Source of the DNA: Paulownia fortunei
Taxonomy: Eukaryota > Streptophyta > Magnoliopsida > Lamiales > Paulowniaceae
Assembly (NCBI GenBank): GCA_019321725.1
Contig: CM033111.1
Coordinates: 9,796,001 to 9,860,000 of the forward strand
DNA: 64,000 bases
Direction: 5' to 3'
A program made the translations under genes and the position numbers. Shown here piece by piece: positions 24,397 through 36,211 of this stretch. The notes beneath the pieces were generated by a model. That model was not told the DNA's origin. It worked only from the letters and a program-made list of their open reading frames with translations, and did no database searches. The first letter of the stretch is position 1. Each line of letters starts with the position of its first letter.

Positions 24397-24878
24397 TGTG
24401 ATATCCCACATTAATTGTGGGAAGGAAAGTTTGAATGATTTATAAGTAAAATAGACTATTCTAACAATTTAAGTTAACCATTTTCACAAAAGGAGGATGA
24501 CTGCAAAATAGTTGTTAGTGGAACCCATTATACCGGAGTCTTAATTTTGAGCCCCATCTTGTAGGCTTGGGGCGTGACAAAATGATATCAAAGTCGACCT
24601 TACCGGTATTATCGGCATAGGAATTTCAACTAGATGTGTACTGGGGACAGTCCTAAAATGTGGAAGAAATGTGACGAGGACATTGTGTGTGTATCAAGGG
24701 GCGTGTGATTGTGATATCCCATATTGACTGTTTTTATAAATAAGTTCAATAGACTCCTCTAGCAACTTGGGTTAATCATTTTGGAAAGCGAGGACGAGTG
24801 AAAAGTAGTTGTTAGTGGAATCAATTATTTTTGTAGTGTTACTTTCGAGCCCACACTTTGTGGGCCTGGGGCATGACA
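24397..24878 (+). mobile_element. TRIM (terminal-repeat retrotransposon in miniature), near complete
   Basis: The LTRs are 24397-24579 and 24710-24878. Both begin TGTGATATCCCA and end G(C/A)TGACA-like (GGGGCGTGACA and GGGGCATGACA); shared inner blocks include GTAGTTGTTAGTGGAA and GAGCCC. The first LTR is followed by TGATATCAAAGTCGACC (24583-24599), a decayed initiator-Met tRNA primer site. A purine-rich CAAGGGG tract precedes the second LTR. The flanks read CTACA (left) and TTACA (right), a 5-bp target duplication with one change. The internal domain is about 130 bp and non-coding, so movement would have depended on enzymes from another element. The TGTRATATCCCACA...GTGACA ends are the pattern of plant TRIM families such as Cassandra. 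Confidence 0.85.
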
Positions 24879-26790
24879 TTACACATCCTATCGGGCAACG
24901 GGTGTTTGGGTGCTAGACGACATCCCAGTGCTAAGGCATTGCCCAATGACGAGCATTTTATTGAGCAAGCTATGCATATTAGGTATGCACAATAAAGTGT
25001 AAATTGCACTAGCACTGTGCAGACAACCCAGCTATGGGCATAAGTTCAGTGTTGGGTTGGGCACTGGCAGGTGCTAGCATGCAATAAGCTAGATCCCAGC
25101 GCATGTTTGGGCCATATCACAACATGACTAGGTAGTCATGATACACTTATTAGGTGTTTTTCATGACTTGTGAGGTTTTTGAAATTAAGGAGTTAGATCA
25201 AAGTGGATTAATTAATTGAATTAATTAATTAGAATAATTATGATTCATAAATTATAAATATTGCAAATCCACTGTTGGCGTAGTTGTGAACCTAAAGGAT
25301 CACACACAAATTGAGATAAAATATTTCTAACTTAGGAATTAATCCAATAGGTTATATCCAATTAATAAATAGAGATTAAATAGTTGAAGCTTAAATTAAT
25401 TCAATGAGTTGGATTAATTATTCAATTAAATAATTATATTTGGACATAATGAGATAGGAAGCCCATCTGGAGTGGAGCAAATAATTGATTGAATTAATTA
25501 ATTATGTTAATCATAAATTAATTTAATTATTAAATTAATTTACTCAATTAATGATTAAATAATTTAATTGGGCTAGATGGAATTAGTTGATTGAATTTGG
25601 TCATAAATAATTAATTGGATTAATTATGAGATTTAATTAAAGTCTAAGTACAAATCAACGAGGACTATTTGCAGAGGCCCACGAGGATTGTTTAAATGAT
25701 GGAGATCCAAAAATAGAAGCTTCTTGGAAATTATCTAATTAGATTAGATAATATCGTTTTACATCTTATGAAGATATGGAGAGATAGAGTTAGAGATTTT
25801 TGAGATATCTTGTGATCAACCAAAAATCGTACAACCAATAAAAGAGAAGGCCAAAAATGTCAAGAGTGGGACTCTTGAAATTTTTGGCCACTACTATCAA
25901 AACCAATGAAAATTTGAAGGGAATTATTTCTTCAAATTTTCAGCCATCTCTCAAAAAGAGAGAAAAAGTTTCTCTTCTTCATCTTTTCTTCCAACAAAGA
26001 ATTCTATTTTTTATTAAAAATATTCAATTCTTTTATCACAAGTTGATATTAAGAATTAATACTCACCATACACACTCTAAAAATTAGGTTAGTAAAGGAA
26101 TCATAATTACTCGCGAAATTCTAATTCCGTATTCTTGTTCAAAGTATGGACCACTTTAGAGAAAACACACTTGGATCCCCTACTAAATCAAAATTCAGAA
26201 AAGGGCTACCAATTGATTGTTCCAAAACCTACACCAGTCGAAGTGCGTAGAAGATATAGATTGAAATTATTTTATTTATGTGTAAAATGATTAGAAATTG
26301 CTAAATCAATAATCGCATTGAATCTGGGGTTATACTATAATTGTTATGGCATGAATATTTTAAAATTTTAATTTTTTCACTACACACACCCCACAATCAA
26401 GCGAACCACAAATAAAGCCTAGACCAATGTGATTGGTTTATTTTTATGTAATGATTGATTTTGAGTTTTAATTAAAATAAGGCATGCTAGTCTTGTATTT
26501 CTCTCATTTTTCTCTGAATGTATTTCTATCTCCCTTCTCTTTATCTCCTCTTGAAATTTATTCTAGGGTTTCTTGTATTATTTTCAAATGTATTGAGAGT
26601 AGAATAGGTTGGTGAGGTTTTCCTTTTATTTTAGCTAACATTACAATAAGAGGGAGACAAACTTGGAGAAAAGCATGGAATGAAGGTCCTATATATCTAT
26701 TTTCATTTTAGTCAGCACCATTAGATTGACTTTAATCCATTTTGGCATAAGTGGATCAAAAAAAAAGAAAGGTTCATGATCATTCATAAT
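24879..26790. other. AT-rich repeat-derived sequence, no gene
   Basis: Includes dense ATTAATTAATT arrays (25200-25640) and a region (25650-26370) whose style resembles the untranslated part of copia LTRs. A 76-codon frame at 25857-26087 has no recognisable protein signature. No terminal structures could be fixed. Confidence 0.4.
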
Positions 26791-28490
26791 TTTTAGTATG
26801 TATATGATGAATGCTATGATTTATGTAATACTTTCTTTATAATGCATGCTAGACAATGGGTTGTAATTTCGTATCAATATTATTAACAACTTGTCTTTGA
26901 ATTATCAACTGTAGGTAATAACAAGCTCTACTATCCTAATTTTTCCTTAATTGTTCGTTAGGTAGAATAAGCTCTCTACCTAATTCCTTACCCACCAAAC
27001 AACCTAAAATAACCTCTCTAGATTTAATTCAATTGATGCATTAAAATAAGAAAGATAGATGATTTAAGCAACAACTACACAAACTCGGGTCATTCAACTT
27101 AAGTTATGTTTTTCAATACAATTAATAAAAATATCCCATAATCATTATTCACAATTTACTACACATGATTAGAAATTCAAAACAATTACGCATCCAAAAT
27201 CTATAATCTAGTTGTAGGAATTCTCAAATCCAATTTGGTTGCATACCTAAACAAAGTAAGAAAATATCCATTAAGACATTAAGCATAGAAAAACATAAAC
27301 AACTTCAATTAGAAAGTTGATCAATAATACCAAACATTTAATTATAAGAACCCATATCTAGGGTTTTGAAATCACCCTCAACTAAGAAAGAAGTCTATTC
27401 TAACATGATAAAAAATGATAAGAAAATTAAAACTAACAACATTGGAAGCCAAATAAACTTATTTATTGAAGAAGATAGTTGAAGTTGATGATGAATTATG
27501 GATGTCTCCTCCTTCAAGCCTCTTCCACTTTGTCTTTCTTGATTCCCAAGACCCCAAGATTGCTTCCAAATGTAAATGAATTCTAGAGAGTGAGTTAGAA
27601 AATTGGTGTGTGTGTTGAGAGGATAGTGTATGTTAAAAGTGTGAGATGGTGTTGTGATTTGTTGTAAAGTATGTAAGGTGTGTTGTGTGATTTAGTGTAA
27701 AGTGTGTAAGGTGTGTTGTGTGATTTGTTTTAAAGTGTATAAGTTGTGTTGTGTGATGTATTATATATATCTAGTGTATACATATCACAAACATATGTCA
27801 AAAGGTGTAAAGGGTCGCCACTCTAAACAAAGAAGTCAATTTTGCTATACGGATGGTGCCTAGACGCCAAAACAGGGTGCCTAGTTGCCAAAGAAGATGT
27901 GAGCACAACGCCTAGGCGCTGTTGCTGCTATTATTTTCTTCTCTAGTTCAATGTTCTAACACTATTCATCCTCTTTCAACTGTTTTTTGACCTTTTTTTT
28001 AAGATGAATTGCCTTTTGATGTTTTCATAACAATTGTAGCCCTATCTTTTTTAACCACTTAAATTAGATCAATATCATATTTGTAGAGAAAGTTATTCCA
28101 AAAATACGAAGATTGCCATATCTGAAAGTTTTGGTGCACTTTTAACTATTTAACCGAATTTTTCTCTTTGAAATCAATTGAACTGAAATAAGTTGCCAAC
28201 ATGAAAGTTGAAGATCTATTATTTATCTTTCTAAAGAGATAAGAATTAGGTCAATAGAGTTTTGGATCAGAAATTTATGCCTAACATACAAAAATTACTG
28301 CAGTGGCACCATGTTAAAGAAATTTGGCCCAAAAATGCTTGTTTTAACTTTGTTTTGGTTCATTTTCGATCTATTGATTTCCAAACTCTTATCACAAATA
28401 AAATATTAATAAAAACTTAATATTAACAAGAACAAAGCAAGGAAGATATAGAAGAATTGATATAAAATATGTAAAAATATGCATTTATCA
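26791..28490 (-). mobile_element. Athila/Tat-type LTR (probably solo), minus orientation
   Basis: Read on the minus strand it starts TGATAAATGCATATTTTTAC at 28490, the typical TGATAA(G/A)TGC start of Athila-group LTRs. It contains a GC-rich block with CGCCTAGGCGC (27840-27930), a GT-rich minisatellite (27600-27780) and sequence similar to the LTR near 31200-31962 ('cttcttg.ttc.aa..cccaag'). It abuts copia gag sequence directly at 28491, so it appears to have inserted into the copia element. The left end is uncertain and could lie anywhere between 26800 and 27450. Confidence 0.55.
27654..27752. repeat. 33-bp minisatellite, three copies
   Basis: Units start at 27654, 27687 and 27720, each of the form GTGATTT..T.TAAAGT.T.TAAG.TGTGTTGT. 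They differ by a few substitutions and lie inside the LTR-like sequence. Similar but shorter GTGTG repeats occur in the two LTRs at 31320-31520 and 36430-36560. Confidence 0.8.
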
Positions 28491-28960
28491 CTAGGCAAGT
28501 GAGATACCAAGTCTCAAATGAGCTTTCCCAAGCCTATATGATAGAGGGCTCTTCGATTCATGAATATGTACTGAAGATAATTAGCCTCATAGAAAGCCTC
28601 GAGTCTTTTGAAGTCGTTATGGATAATGAACTCTATGTAGACCTCATATTGCCTAGATCATTTGACCATGACTAAACATGGTAAACTTCAACATACATAA
28701 ATGGTACTAGCCTAGCTGATCTAATCAACATGTTGAAAATGGCCAAATCCATCAAGAAAAAAAAGAAGTTTGTTCTTCTTATTGGCTCATCATCTAAGTC
28801 TAAGACTAAAAGGTGAAAAAAAAAAAAAAGGGTCCCTTGAAAGCTAATCTTGATGATAAGTGCCACCATTGCAGCAAGTCGGGGCAATGAATTTTTTTTT
28901 GCAAAGAATACCATGTAACTTACTAGAATAGCTATTGTGTGTTCTACATTGAATTTGATG
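28491..28960 (+). pseudogene. copia gag remnant with CCHC zinc knuckle
   Basis: The frame reads RQVRYQVSNELSQAYMIEGS, then SIHEYVLKIISLIESLESF, MDNELYVDLILPRSFDHD, SLADLINMLKMAKSIKKK and FVLLIGSSSKSK. This is the order of the copia Gag capsid domain (UBN2/Retrotran_gag type) and its lysine-rich linker. It is followed by CHHCSKSGQ.IFFCKEY, a CCHC knuckle with a stop and a displaced His. The first part of gag is absent, cut off by the LTR on the left. Confidence 0.8.
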
Positions 28961-29307
28961 TTTTGGTTAACCATCCTTCTTGAATAATACATATCAATTG
29001 TGCTTCTCATTTATATAATAACTTGTAGTTAATGACATGAAGCAACGAGCTAAGTAGGTGAGAGATGACTCTGAGATTGTGGAATGTGTAGCAAAGGTTG
29101 CTGCAATAGCCATAGAGAGATCGTCCACTTATCCTTTGGTGGTGGAAATAGAATAGATTTAAATAATTATCTTTATATACTAAAATTAATAAAAAATATT
29201 ATATCTATCCTTACTTCAGATAGAGAGGGTTTTTAAATTTCTAATAAAGAATGAAAATTGTTCCACGTTAAAGGTTCTTATTTAATTCATTAATTCATGT
29301 TGGTACA

Positions 29308-29670
29308 TTGGCCAAAGATTTATATACTATTCAAACCCAAAATTTCGCACTTCACATACAACGAATAAATAAACATCACTTAGATAATCAAAATAACACA
29401 CACTTACATCACACAAGATTAGAACATATTTCCAAAGAAATGATTCATAATATAGTGGTTACACAATTGCTTGACCTTACTCGCAAGATATGCCAACTTT
29501 TAAATCTAGTCTTAAAGAAAAATTAACCATATCTTCATTTGTTGGACAAGTAGAGTGAGCCTCCAATCTATTAAATTTGATTTATATAGATATACGTGGT
29601 CCACTAAATGTTAATACAAGAAGAAATTATTCTTACTTCATTACTTTTACCAATAATTATTAAGTGTGGT
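29308..29670 (+). pseudogene. copia GAG-pre-integrase / integrase N-terminal remnant
   Basis: NTHLHHTRLEHISKEMIHNI matches the 'LWH.RLGHIS...I..L' pre-integrase zinc motif. After a frameshift, LLNLIYIDIRGPLNVNTRRN and YSYFITFTNNY match 'LELIHSDVCGP....S..G..YFITF.DD.SR'. The first catalytic Asp (Y-I-D-I) is present; the second (usually DD.SR) reads NNY. The frame is lost directly after this point. Confidence 0.8.
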
Positions 29671-29689
29671 TAGCTAGAAGAGTTCCAAG

Positions 29690-30015
29690 CAAGAGATTGT
29701 GAATTCCACCATCGAGATTGATTACATTGTGGCATGTGATGCTGCAAATGAAGCTGTTTAGATGCAAAACTTCATCCAAAACTTGGGTATATTCCCTTGC
29801 GTTATTGATCTATTATCGATTTACTCCATAAAGATGGTGTCATGATGTAAGCAAATGAGCCAAGGTGTCATCAAAGATTCAAACTCGTACGAAGGTGATA
29901 CCATTTGATCTGAGATATCATTCTTAGATTCGACATCAAGTGGAGAAGGTTGACTTAGTGAAAAACTTAGCATATCCACTAACTAAACCCCTAATACACA
30001 AGTTATTTAAATGAC
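29690..30015 (+). pseudogene. copia RNase H C-terminal remnant
   Basis: SSKQETVNSTIEIDYIVACD matches 'SKKQ..V..STTEAEYIA.S', and AANEAV.MQNFIQNLG matches the next conserved helix. Later pieces resemble 'H.RSKHI...YH.IRE'. The piece begins immediately after the integrase fragment, showing a deletion of the whole RT-coding part. Several stops interrupt it. Confidence 0.8.
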
Positions 30016-30039
30016 ATCTTGAGTAGATAAGTTTTAGAC

Positions 30040-30600
30040 AAACGGGCAATTAGCTCAAGTATTGCCCGATGAGCTTATAAGATTAGTCATTTTTAAACTT
30101 TTGTAGCATACATTCTTTTTCTCTCAATATCAATAAATTAGGCATTATTCATCTTATTATTTTATTTAAATTTAGATAAAATCCCTAGGTCATACATAGC
30201 TACGAGGCATGGTGGCGCATATGATGATAGTCATGGAATATGCTTCTATAATTTTGATCTTAAATTGTTCTAAGTTGTGAATCATTGAGATAGGAGATCG
30301 ATAATATTCAAATAGACTTGCACATATGATATATCCTCATAAGGAGGATATCTCATTTTATGGATATTGATGTAAGGACACCCGTGCATGTATCTAAGTG
30401 TTTGTTAGAAAACAAGTGCACTAAACAACTCCACCTAGAAATTCTTGATGTTGTGTGGATGTGTAAACAATCCTATAGCAAGTGCTCGGTGTCAAGCTTT
30501 AATATAGAATGTAAAGAGAAGGGATATCATTTTCTAAAGAAATGTATGAGCAATTACCAAATCTAGACTATCCAAGTATATTTGGCTGATCGATGTTGAC
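30040..30600 (+). repeat. Direct repeat copy B (copia 3' region / LTR), partner at 22130-22600
   Basis: This follows the RNase H remnant and aligns over about 370 bp with copy A, with 'cctaggtcatacatagctacgaggcat' here against 'aaatcatatatagctacaaggcat' there. The copies are well diverged, so they are probably from two old members of one family rather than the two LTRs of one recent insertion. A 68-codon frame inside (30360-30566) is not a recognisable gene. Confidence 0.6.
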
Positions 30601-31180
30601 ATAGTGATCAAAAACTTGAAAAAAATTAACTAAGTAAAATTAAAATCATAAAGTCCAGGGGAAAAAATTCAAGATAGAATATATGTCAAGGATATTCTAT
30701 GTTATTATGAATTTTACATGTACGTTGTGTGACAACGGAAATTCCAAATATATATATGATATTTTTTCCCAAGATATGTCAAATCTATCACTAAAAAGTA
30801 ACCGGTTATATCCTTATGTTGGATTTAACTAATTAATGATGCCTTGAGCTTTATGACTTCATCTAGCTTTCAACAATCATGTCGATGACTACTACGTATA
30901 GTAAATCCTATATCCTTATAGCAACCTAGTCCACGGCATATACTACACAAGCACTTATTGCAACCCTAGCTTTTAGTCTTAATCCCAACAACAAAGATCA
31001 TCTTAAAATTAGTCAAATCTCAAGAAGTATTAAGAACATGGTGTATGCTCATCATAAACATGAAATCAATTCATAAATTTATGGAAATGGCTTCTAAGCC
31101 TTGACAAAATATGATTTAGTTCATAATAAAATAAAGTAAATACCAATTATATCCTAACATCATGGTTTTTACAAATTTTT
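30601..31180. other. Intergenic or LTR-derived sequence, no gene
   Basis: A/T-rich sequence, possibly the 3' part of the Athila-type LTR that ends at 31962. Its style matches 26900-27400, but I could not align them base by base. No coding signal. Confidence 0.4.
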
Positions 31181-31367
31181 GAAAACTAAAATAATTTAAA
31201 GGAAAAATTAAAGTAGAAGATTACAACCATTAAGTGATTCTTGACTTCTAGCCTTAGTTCTTCAATGCCCAATATAGATCTTTCTCTTCTTGGCTTCAAA
31301 TCCCAAGCTTCTTGACAATGAGTGTGTGTTCTTGGTGTAATGTGTGTAGAAATATGGAGAAATATGT

Positions 31368-31962
31368 GTTTTTGGGTGGAGACAAAACATGTGTGTGAAT
31401 TTTGATGTAGAATGTGTGTGGGTGATAAAGTGTATGATGTAAAGTGTGATGTGTAGTGTGTATATAGTACATATATAAGCATATCACTTGGGTGGTGATG
31501 TGTGAGTTGTATGTTGTGTATATATATCATGGAAGATACCAAAATTGGCATTTGGCCGCCACTTGTCGCATAAGAAATGATAGAGAATCTTTTATGTTAA
31601 GCAATTAGCGTCGCGACGTGATTTCTCGTCCATTATTGGTGTTGTGGCACCCTACAGACTCCGAGGTGCTATCATCTCTATTTGGCTAGCATCGTGGCAC
31701 CCTACATGGTGCTGCAGCGCGGCTTACTTGGTTTTTCCTCTCTTTTTTTGTACCAAGGCACCATGGCCTTAGTTTTGGACGACACCGTAACACCCTATTT
31801 TGTATTGCGGTATGAATGCCTTAGCCTTTTTTCTTCATTTTCTTCTAATTTTGGCTTATTTACCCCATGTTGCATCTATACACAAATATTAAAAGATAAG
31901 TGCACAAATCTATCCATATTTTTGTACTATTAAAAGTTGTGTGTTGAATTATGAGCTTATCA
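31368..31962 (-). repeat. 3' LTR segment of the Athila-type element
   Basis: It aligns along its length with 36409-36960: 'tgtgtgtgaattt.g.tgt.gagtgtgtgtgggtgataaa', 'aagcatatcac.tgggtggt.atgtgtgagttgtat', 'ttggttttttcctc' and 'cttcattttcttct'. Its right edge (31962) corresponds to TGATAAGCTC on the minus strand. It includes a GC-richer block of 'gtggcaccct' type repeats (31600-31800). An 83-codon frame (31682-31933) lies in this block and is most likely incidental. Confidence 0.7.
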
Positions 31963-34360
31963 ACTACCTAAAAACTTATATTTTGCTTGTCTTCAAGCAA
32001 AATTATAAATCAAACTAGATGTAGGCTCATAATTCAATCATGAACAATTCAACTTCATCAACCAACATATTGCCTTAACAATTTATATTGCACACAAGTC
32101 TAGAGATTTTTAATAAAACTAATCAACTAACACTACAAAATTTGTATTTCATCAATCTAGTCACGAAATTTGAACGTGTATGTGGTGTCAAATTCAAGCT
32201 TCATGCATATATGTTTAGTGTGAATTAGACAACCAATGACTCTCATGATCTAAACAAGAACGTTTTAGTTGTTCCATAGGCTTGCTTTTCGTACACCTTT
32301 TCCACTAATGCAAACACTAGCAAACTTAGATTAAAAGGACTTCAATAAGCTTGTAACGTAAGACCTAGATATTGGCTTACAAAAAAATGGTAAGGATAAA
32401 CAAAGAGAGCAAAAAATGTTGCACATAGAATCTCGCTCCTTTCTTTCTTTTCTCTTCCCCAATTCTCTTTTTTTTTTCCTTTGGGATTCCTACTTTTCTT
32501 TATTCTCTTTTTGATTCACTTTTTTTTTCTTTCTTATTTTTTTTATTTTATTTTTTTAATGAATCTCAAAGCTTCATTTCTTATTTTTTTTTTCATAATC
32601 CCCAAACTTATTTCTTTTTATCAACATGAGTTGTGATAACTGTCTTACATAAATATCATGCTTATGCACCTAAATGCATTCATTTTCATGCCCAAAATGT
32701 ATCCCTACGACCCCTTCATAAAATTGTGCACAAAATGTTACACCTTAAACTATTTTAGGGACAATCATTAGTTTTTCAAGCTGCAAAGGGCAAGTGTAGT
32801 GAGCTTCAAGAATGAAGTCAAATAGTGGTTATTCATATGCTTTGCATATGCAATTCTTTGAAGAAGCCTCAATGGGGTAGCGAATGGTGATGACATGGTC
32901 ATGGTAGGTTTTAAAGGTACAAACGAATCAAAGATGACCCAAATTATTTTCAAGTTTGCTTGTAATCTAAAATTTTGCCTTAAAGTGTAATTAAGCAAGC
33001 TCTATAACATCTCATAATGACCACAAGATTTTTTGAAAGTAAAATCTAAAACCAAGTAACATGCAATTTGCAAGATTTTGACACAACATCATTAATGAAG
33101 ATTCATCATTCATGACAAAAACCAACGAATCGCCATATTACACGACTAGCAATCTTTCTTTTCTCTAGACTCTATGCAGTATCAATCAAGATTCATCATA
33201 GGGTATCAATCATCAAGATATATTATTTAATCTCAAAACATGAACCTCATCAAGTTTGTCAAAAAAAAAAGTATGTTTGCTCTCGGACTCGCATCACACA
33301 AAACATATAATTCACATACAATTCATCAACCAAAATCGAAAATATTAGCTCAATTTCCACAAAATAAAAAATATAATTCCTATCCCCAAATGTAAATAAA
33401 ACACTGTTCTCAATGTTTAAAGTAAAAAAAAAGTATATGGGAAAAAAAGCTACTCCCTTTCAATTCAATGTGCATCACAAACATATGTCCTTAGAGGTCC
33501 AATGAAAGTCTACACACTACCAAGGAGATAAGAACTTGCAACTATGAAGAGGGCAAATGAAAGAACACGGGTGAAAGCAACAACAAATAAAACAAAAACA
33601 TAAACAAATCAACATAATAACTAAACAAAATAATGGTAAACTTGCCTAAATTTTTGAAAAAGAACTTACTTCAAAGACTAATTGAGAAATTATTCAAAAA
33701 CAAAGGAAAAGGAGCTTGGGTTGCCTTCCAAGAAACGTTTGTTTTATAGTTATCAGCACAACTTTATTACCTTTTCTTGAAAAAAGGCAAGATGTAATTT
33801 AGACATTTTGCTCTCATTATCTCCTCCCAAGTAGTGCTTGGATTGGCATTATCACCCCATATCAAGGGGTTCAAATTTCTCCACATGGGCCTCACGTTGC
33901 ATGATCGATCATAACCTTGGTCATAGCTTGTCTAAAATTGTTGACTTCACTTGAAAACACTTTTTATAGGGTAAATCAGCAACAAAATGTGTAAAAGCTG
34001 CCACCAAGCTTTCATCCCCCATCACTCATTCTTTTGAGTTTGCCAAGCATGCTACTAATTTTTCCTTCGACCTGTTTTTCTACACATGCTTAAAAGCAAA
34101 GGGATTAAACACATCTATTTGATAACACTTAGGTTTTTCTACCAAATGATTCATTCCATTAAACATATTGAAATCAACGTGCTCATCTCTTTTCTCATTT
34201 TTCTTTGAAATCATAATGCATGCCTTAATTTTTCCTTAATCATACTTTGGAGCAAAAGATCAATGGCCAACGAGCCAAGTGCATAATTTTTTAAACACAC
34301 ATATTCTCATACACTGGACGCTTTATGGCTTTAAAAATATTGAAGGATCCTTATTCATCC
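31963..34360 (-). other. Athila-type internal non-coding region and decayed coding sequence
   Basis: Near the left LTR lies 'ttttgcttgtcttcaagcaaa', a common Athila-group sequence. A long T/C-rich tract (32430-32610) is purine-rich on the element's sense strand. The phrase 'cttgggttgccttccaagaaacg' at 33717 is a familiar repeat motif of this group. I read no RT or integrase blocks here. Confidence 0.5.
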
Positions 34361-34369
34361 TCTATTCTA

Positions 34370-35150
34370 AGTATTAAATTTTCTAGTTGCATATCAATCA
34401 AAGCTCAATCCATAGCTAGAAAGATCTACCTATAATAAGGGGCACATCAACATCGTCCTCAATGTCCAAGATAAGAAATCAACTGGAAAAGTAAATTTCT
34501 CTACCTTCACTAGCACGTCCTCAATAATACCTTATAGATGCTTGATAGATCGATCGACTAGTTGTAACGACACCATTGTTGGCTTTGGCTTCCCAAGTCC
34601 AAGCTTCCTATAAACCAACAAATATATAAGATTAATTCTTACTCCCAAATCACATAAGGCATTGGAGAAAGAAAGTAGACCAATAGTGCAAGGTATAGAA
34701 AAACTTTCAAGGTCTTTAAGCTATGGAGAAAGCTTATTTTGGACAATCGCCAAGCACTTCTCGATCAAGTTTACATTTTCATGTTCCTACCGTTTCCTTT
34801 TATTTGATAATATTTTCTTTAAAAACTTAGCATATTTGGGCATTTGAAATAAAGCATCAACAAATGGAATATTAATATGAAACTTCTTAAAATCTTTAAG
34901 AAACTTCTTAAATTTCACATTTCATTGAGATCGCTTCAAAGCTAAAGAAAAAAATAAGGAATACTTATCGATTTAGGTGGAACATCTAGTGTAGAGGATA
35001 TACTATGATCAAATATGTGCTTGTCCTCCTTCTCTTGACTTTTCACCTTTTGCACTTTGGTGTCAATCTTATTCCCACTTTGTAAAATGATCGTATTGAT
35101 GTGTGCCTTTGGGATTTTTCTTGATGTCACTTGGCAAAGCACCTTGGGCT
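34370..35150 (-). pseudogene. Athila-type gag C-terminus and protease remnant
   Basis: On the minus strand, KIPKAHINTIILQSGNKID (about 35115-35060) matches the Athila 'NPK...NAITLRSGK' block. Further on (34715-34480) FSIPCTIGLLSFSNALCDLG, LVYRKLGLGKPKPTMVSLQL and GIIEDVLVKVEKFTFPVDFL match the protease region. The ALCDLG box, the active-site segment of this group, is intact, but stops and frameshifts break the frame. Confidence 0.75.
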
Positions 35151-35589
35151 CGTCCAGATATCATGCTTTCTAGCTACCCTACTTGAGTTTTCAAGTTTTG
35201 AATTGATGTCTCTTGATTTTGAATTTAGTTTCAATAGTTGATAGGAATTTGCTCATCATCTCCTCCAAACTCGACTTTTTCTCTTGAGGTAGGTATATGG
35301 GTGGTGGTTGCCTTACCATGTTTTGATTTTCTTGAAATATACTTTGATTCCATTGATTGCCCCATAACAAGTGGGGATGATTCCTCCATTCGAGATTGTA
35401 TGCTTGTGAATATGAATTGTTTGATTGTCTATTAAAATTTTGAATGAAATTAGCTTGTTCGAATGAGGATAAAAGTAAATTTCCAACTTGGCACTCAATA
35501 CTGTAATGTCCACTTCCACATAACTCATATTTGATGGTTTACACCTTCATTATTGAGGCACTCGTGATATCTATCATCTTGTTCAATAC

Positions 35590-36211
35590 TTTAATTTAAG
35601 CCGAAAAGGTTGATTGTGTGTTGACAGTGTGAACCCCTATTGAGTTCTTTCTTGAGCTCCTATCCACTTGCCACTGATAACTATTGGATGCCATCTCTTC
35701 CAATAGCTCATATGCTTCTTCCGACATTTTTCTCATGATGGTGCCTCTCGCCACTGCATCTATCATGGAATAGTTGGCTTGTGATAAACCATGGTGGAGA
35801 CACTTCCTCAACAAATTCTTAATCCTCACCCATGATTCATACAAAAATTCTTGAATTTGCAAAAGTAGAGATGTCATATATCATTCTTGCTGTTTTGGAG
35901 AGGGAAAGTATTTGGCAAGAAAAGCTTATGCCATGGCCTCCCAAGTGGTGATGGATCCAATGGGCAAAGAGTTGAGCTAACACTTGGCTTTGTCCCCATA
36001 AGGATAATGGAAATAGCCTCAAATAGATTGCATCATCGATTACTCTGTTATGCTTAAAGGTGTCACATATCTCAAGAAATTTGGCAATATAAGCGTTGGA
36101 GTCATCACTAAGCAAACCACCATATTGCACTGAGGTTTGGATCATTTGTATGATTGTTGGTGAGATTTCAAATGTATTTGCTTGGATAGTTGGCCTTCTA
36201 GTGCTAGACAT
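35590..36211 (-). pseudogene. Athila-type gag remnant
   Basis: The frame starting at 36211 reads RRPTIQANTFEISPTIIQMI, then SNAYIAKFLEICDTFKHN and DDAIYLRLFPLSLWGQ, clearly the Athila-group Gag capsid ('RP.IQA..FELKP..I.M', 'HL..FLEICDT.K.N...DAI.LRLFPFSL'). A second overlapping frame (35877-35596) continues with FLYESWVRIKNLLRKCLHHG, NYSMIDAVARGTIMRKMSEE and AYELLEEMASNSYQW. The join between them is a frameshift, and the segment normally between FSL and the next block is shortened. Confidence 0.85.

Larger units (their letters stand above)
28491..30040 (+). mobile_element. Internally deleted Ty1/copia retrotransposon
   Basis: In order on the plus strand: copia gag with a zinc-knuckle remnant (28491-28930), a GAG-pre-integrase/integrase start (29370-29665), then directly the C-terminal part of RNase H (29690-30015). 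Most of the integrase core and the entire reverse transcriptase are missing, so the element could only have moved with outside help, or was deleted after insertion. Stops and frameshifts are frequent. The copy-B repeat follows where the 3' non-coding region or LTR should be. Its gag start has been displaced by the Athila-type LTR ending at 28490. Confidence 0.8.

Noticed and set aside
22130..30600. Idea that repeats A and B are the two LTRs of one copia element
   Set aside because: The copies are too diverged, only copy B adjoins copia coding sequence, and copy A is not directly followed by a primer site.
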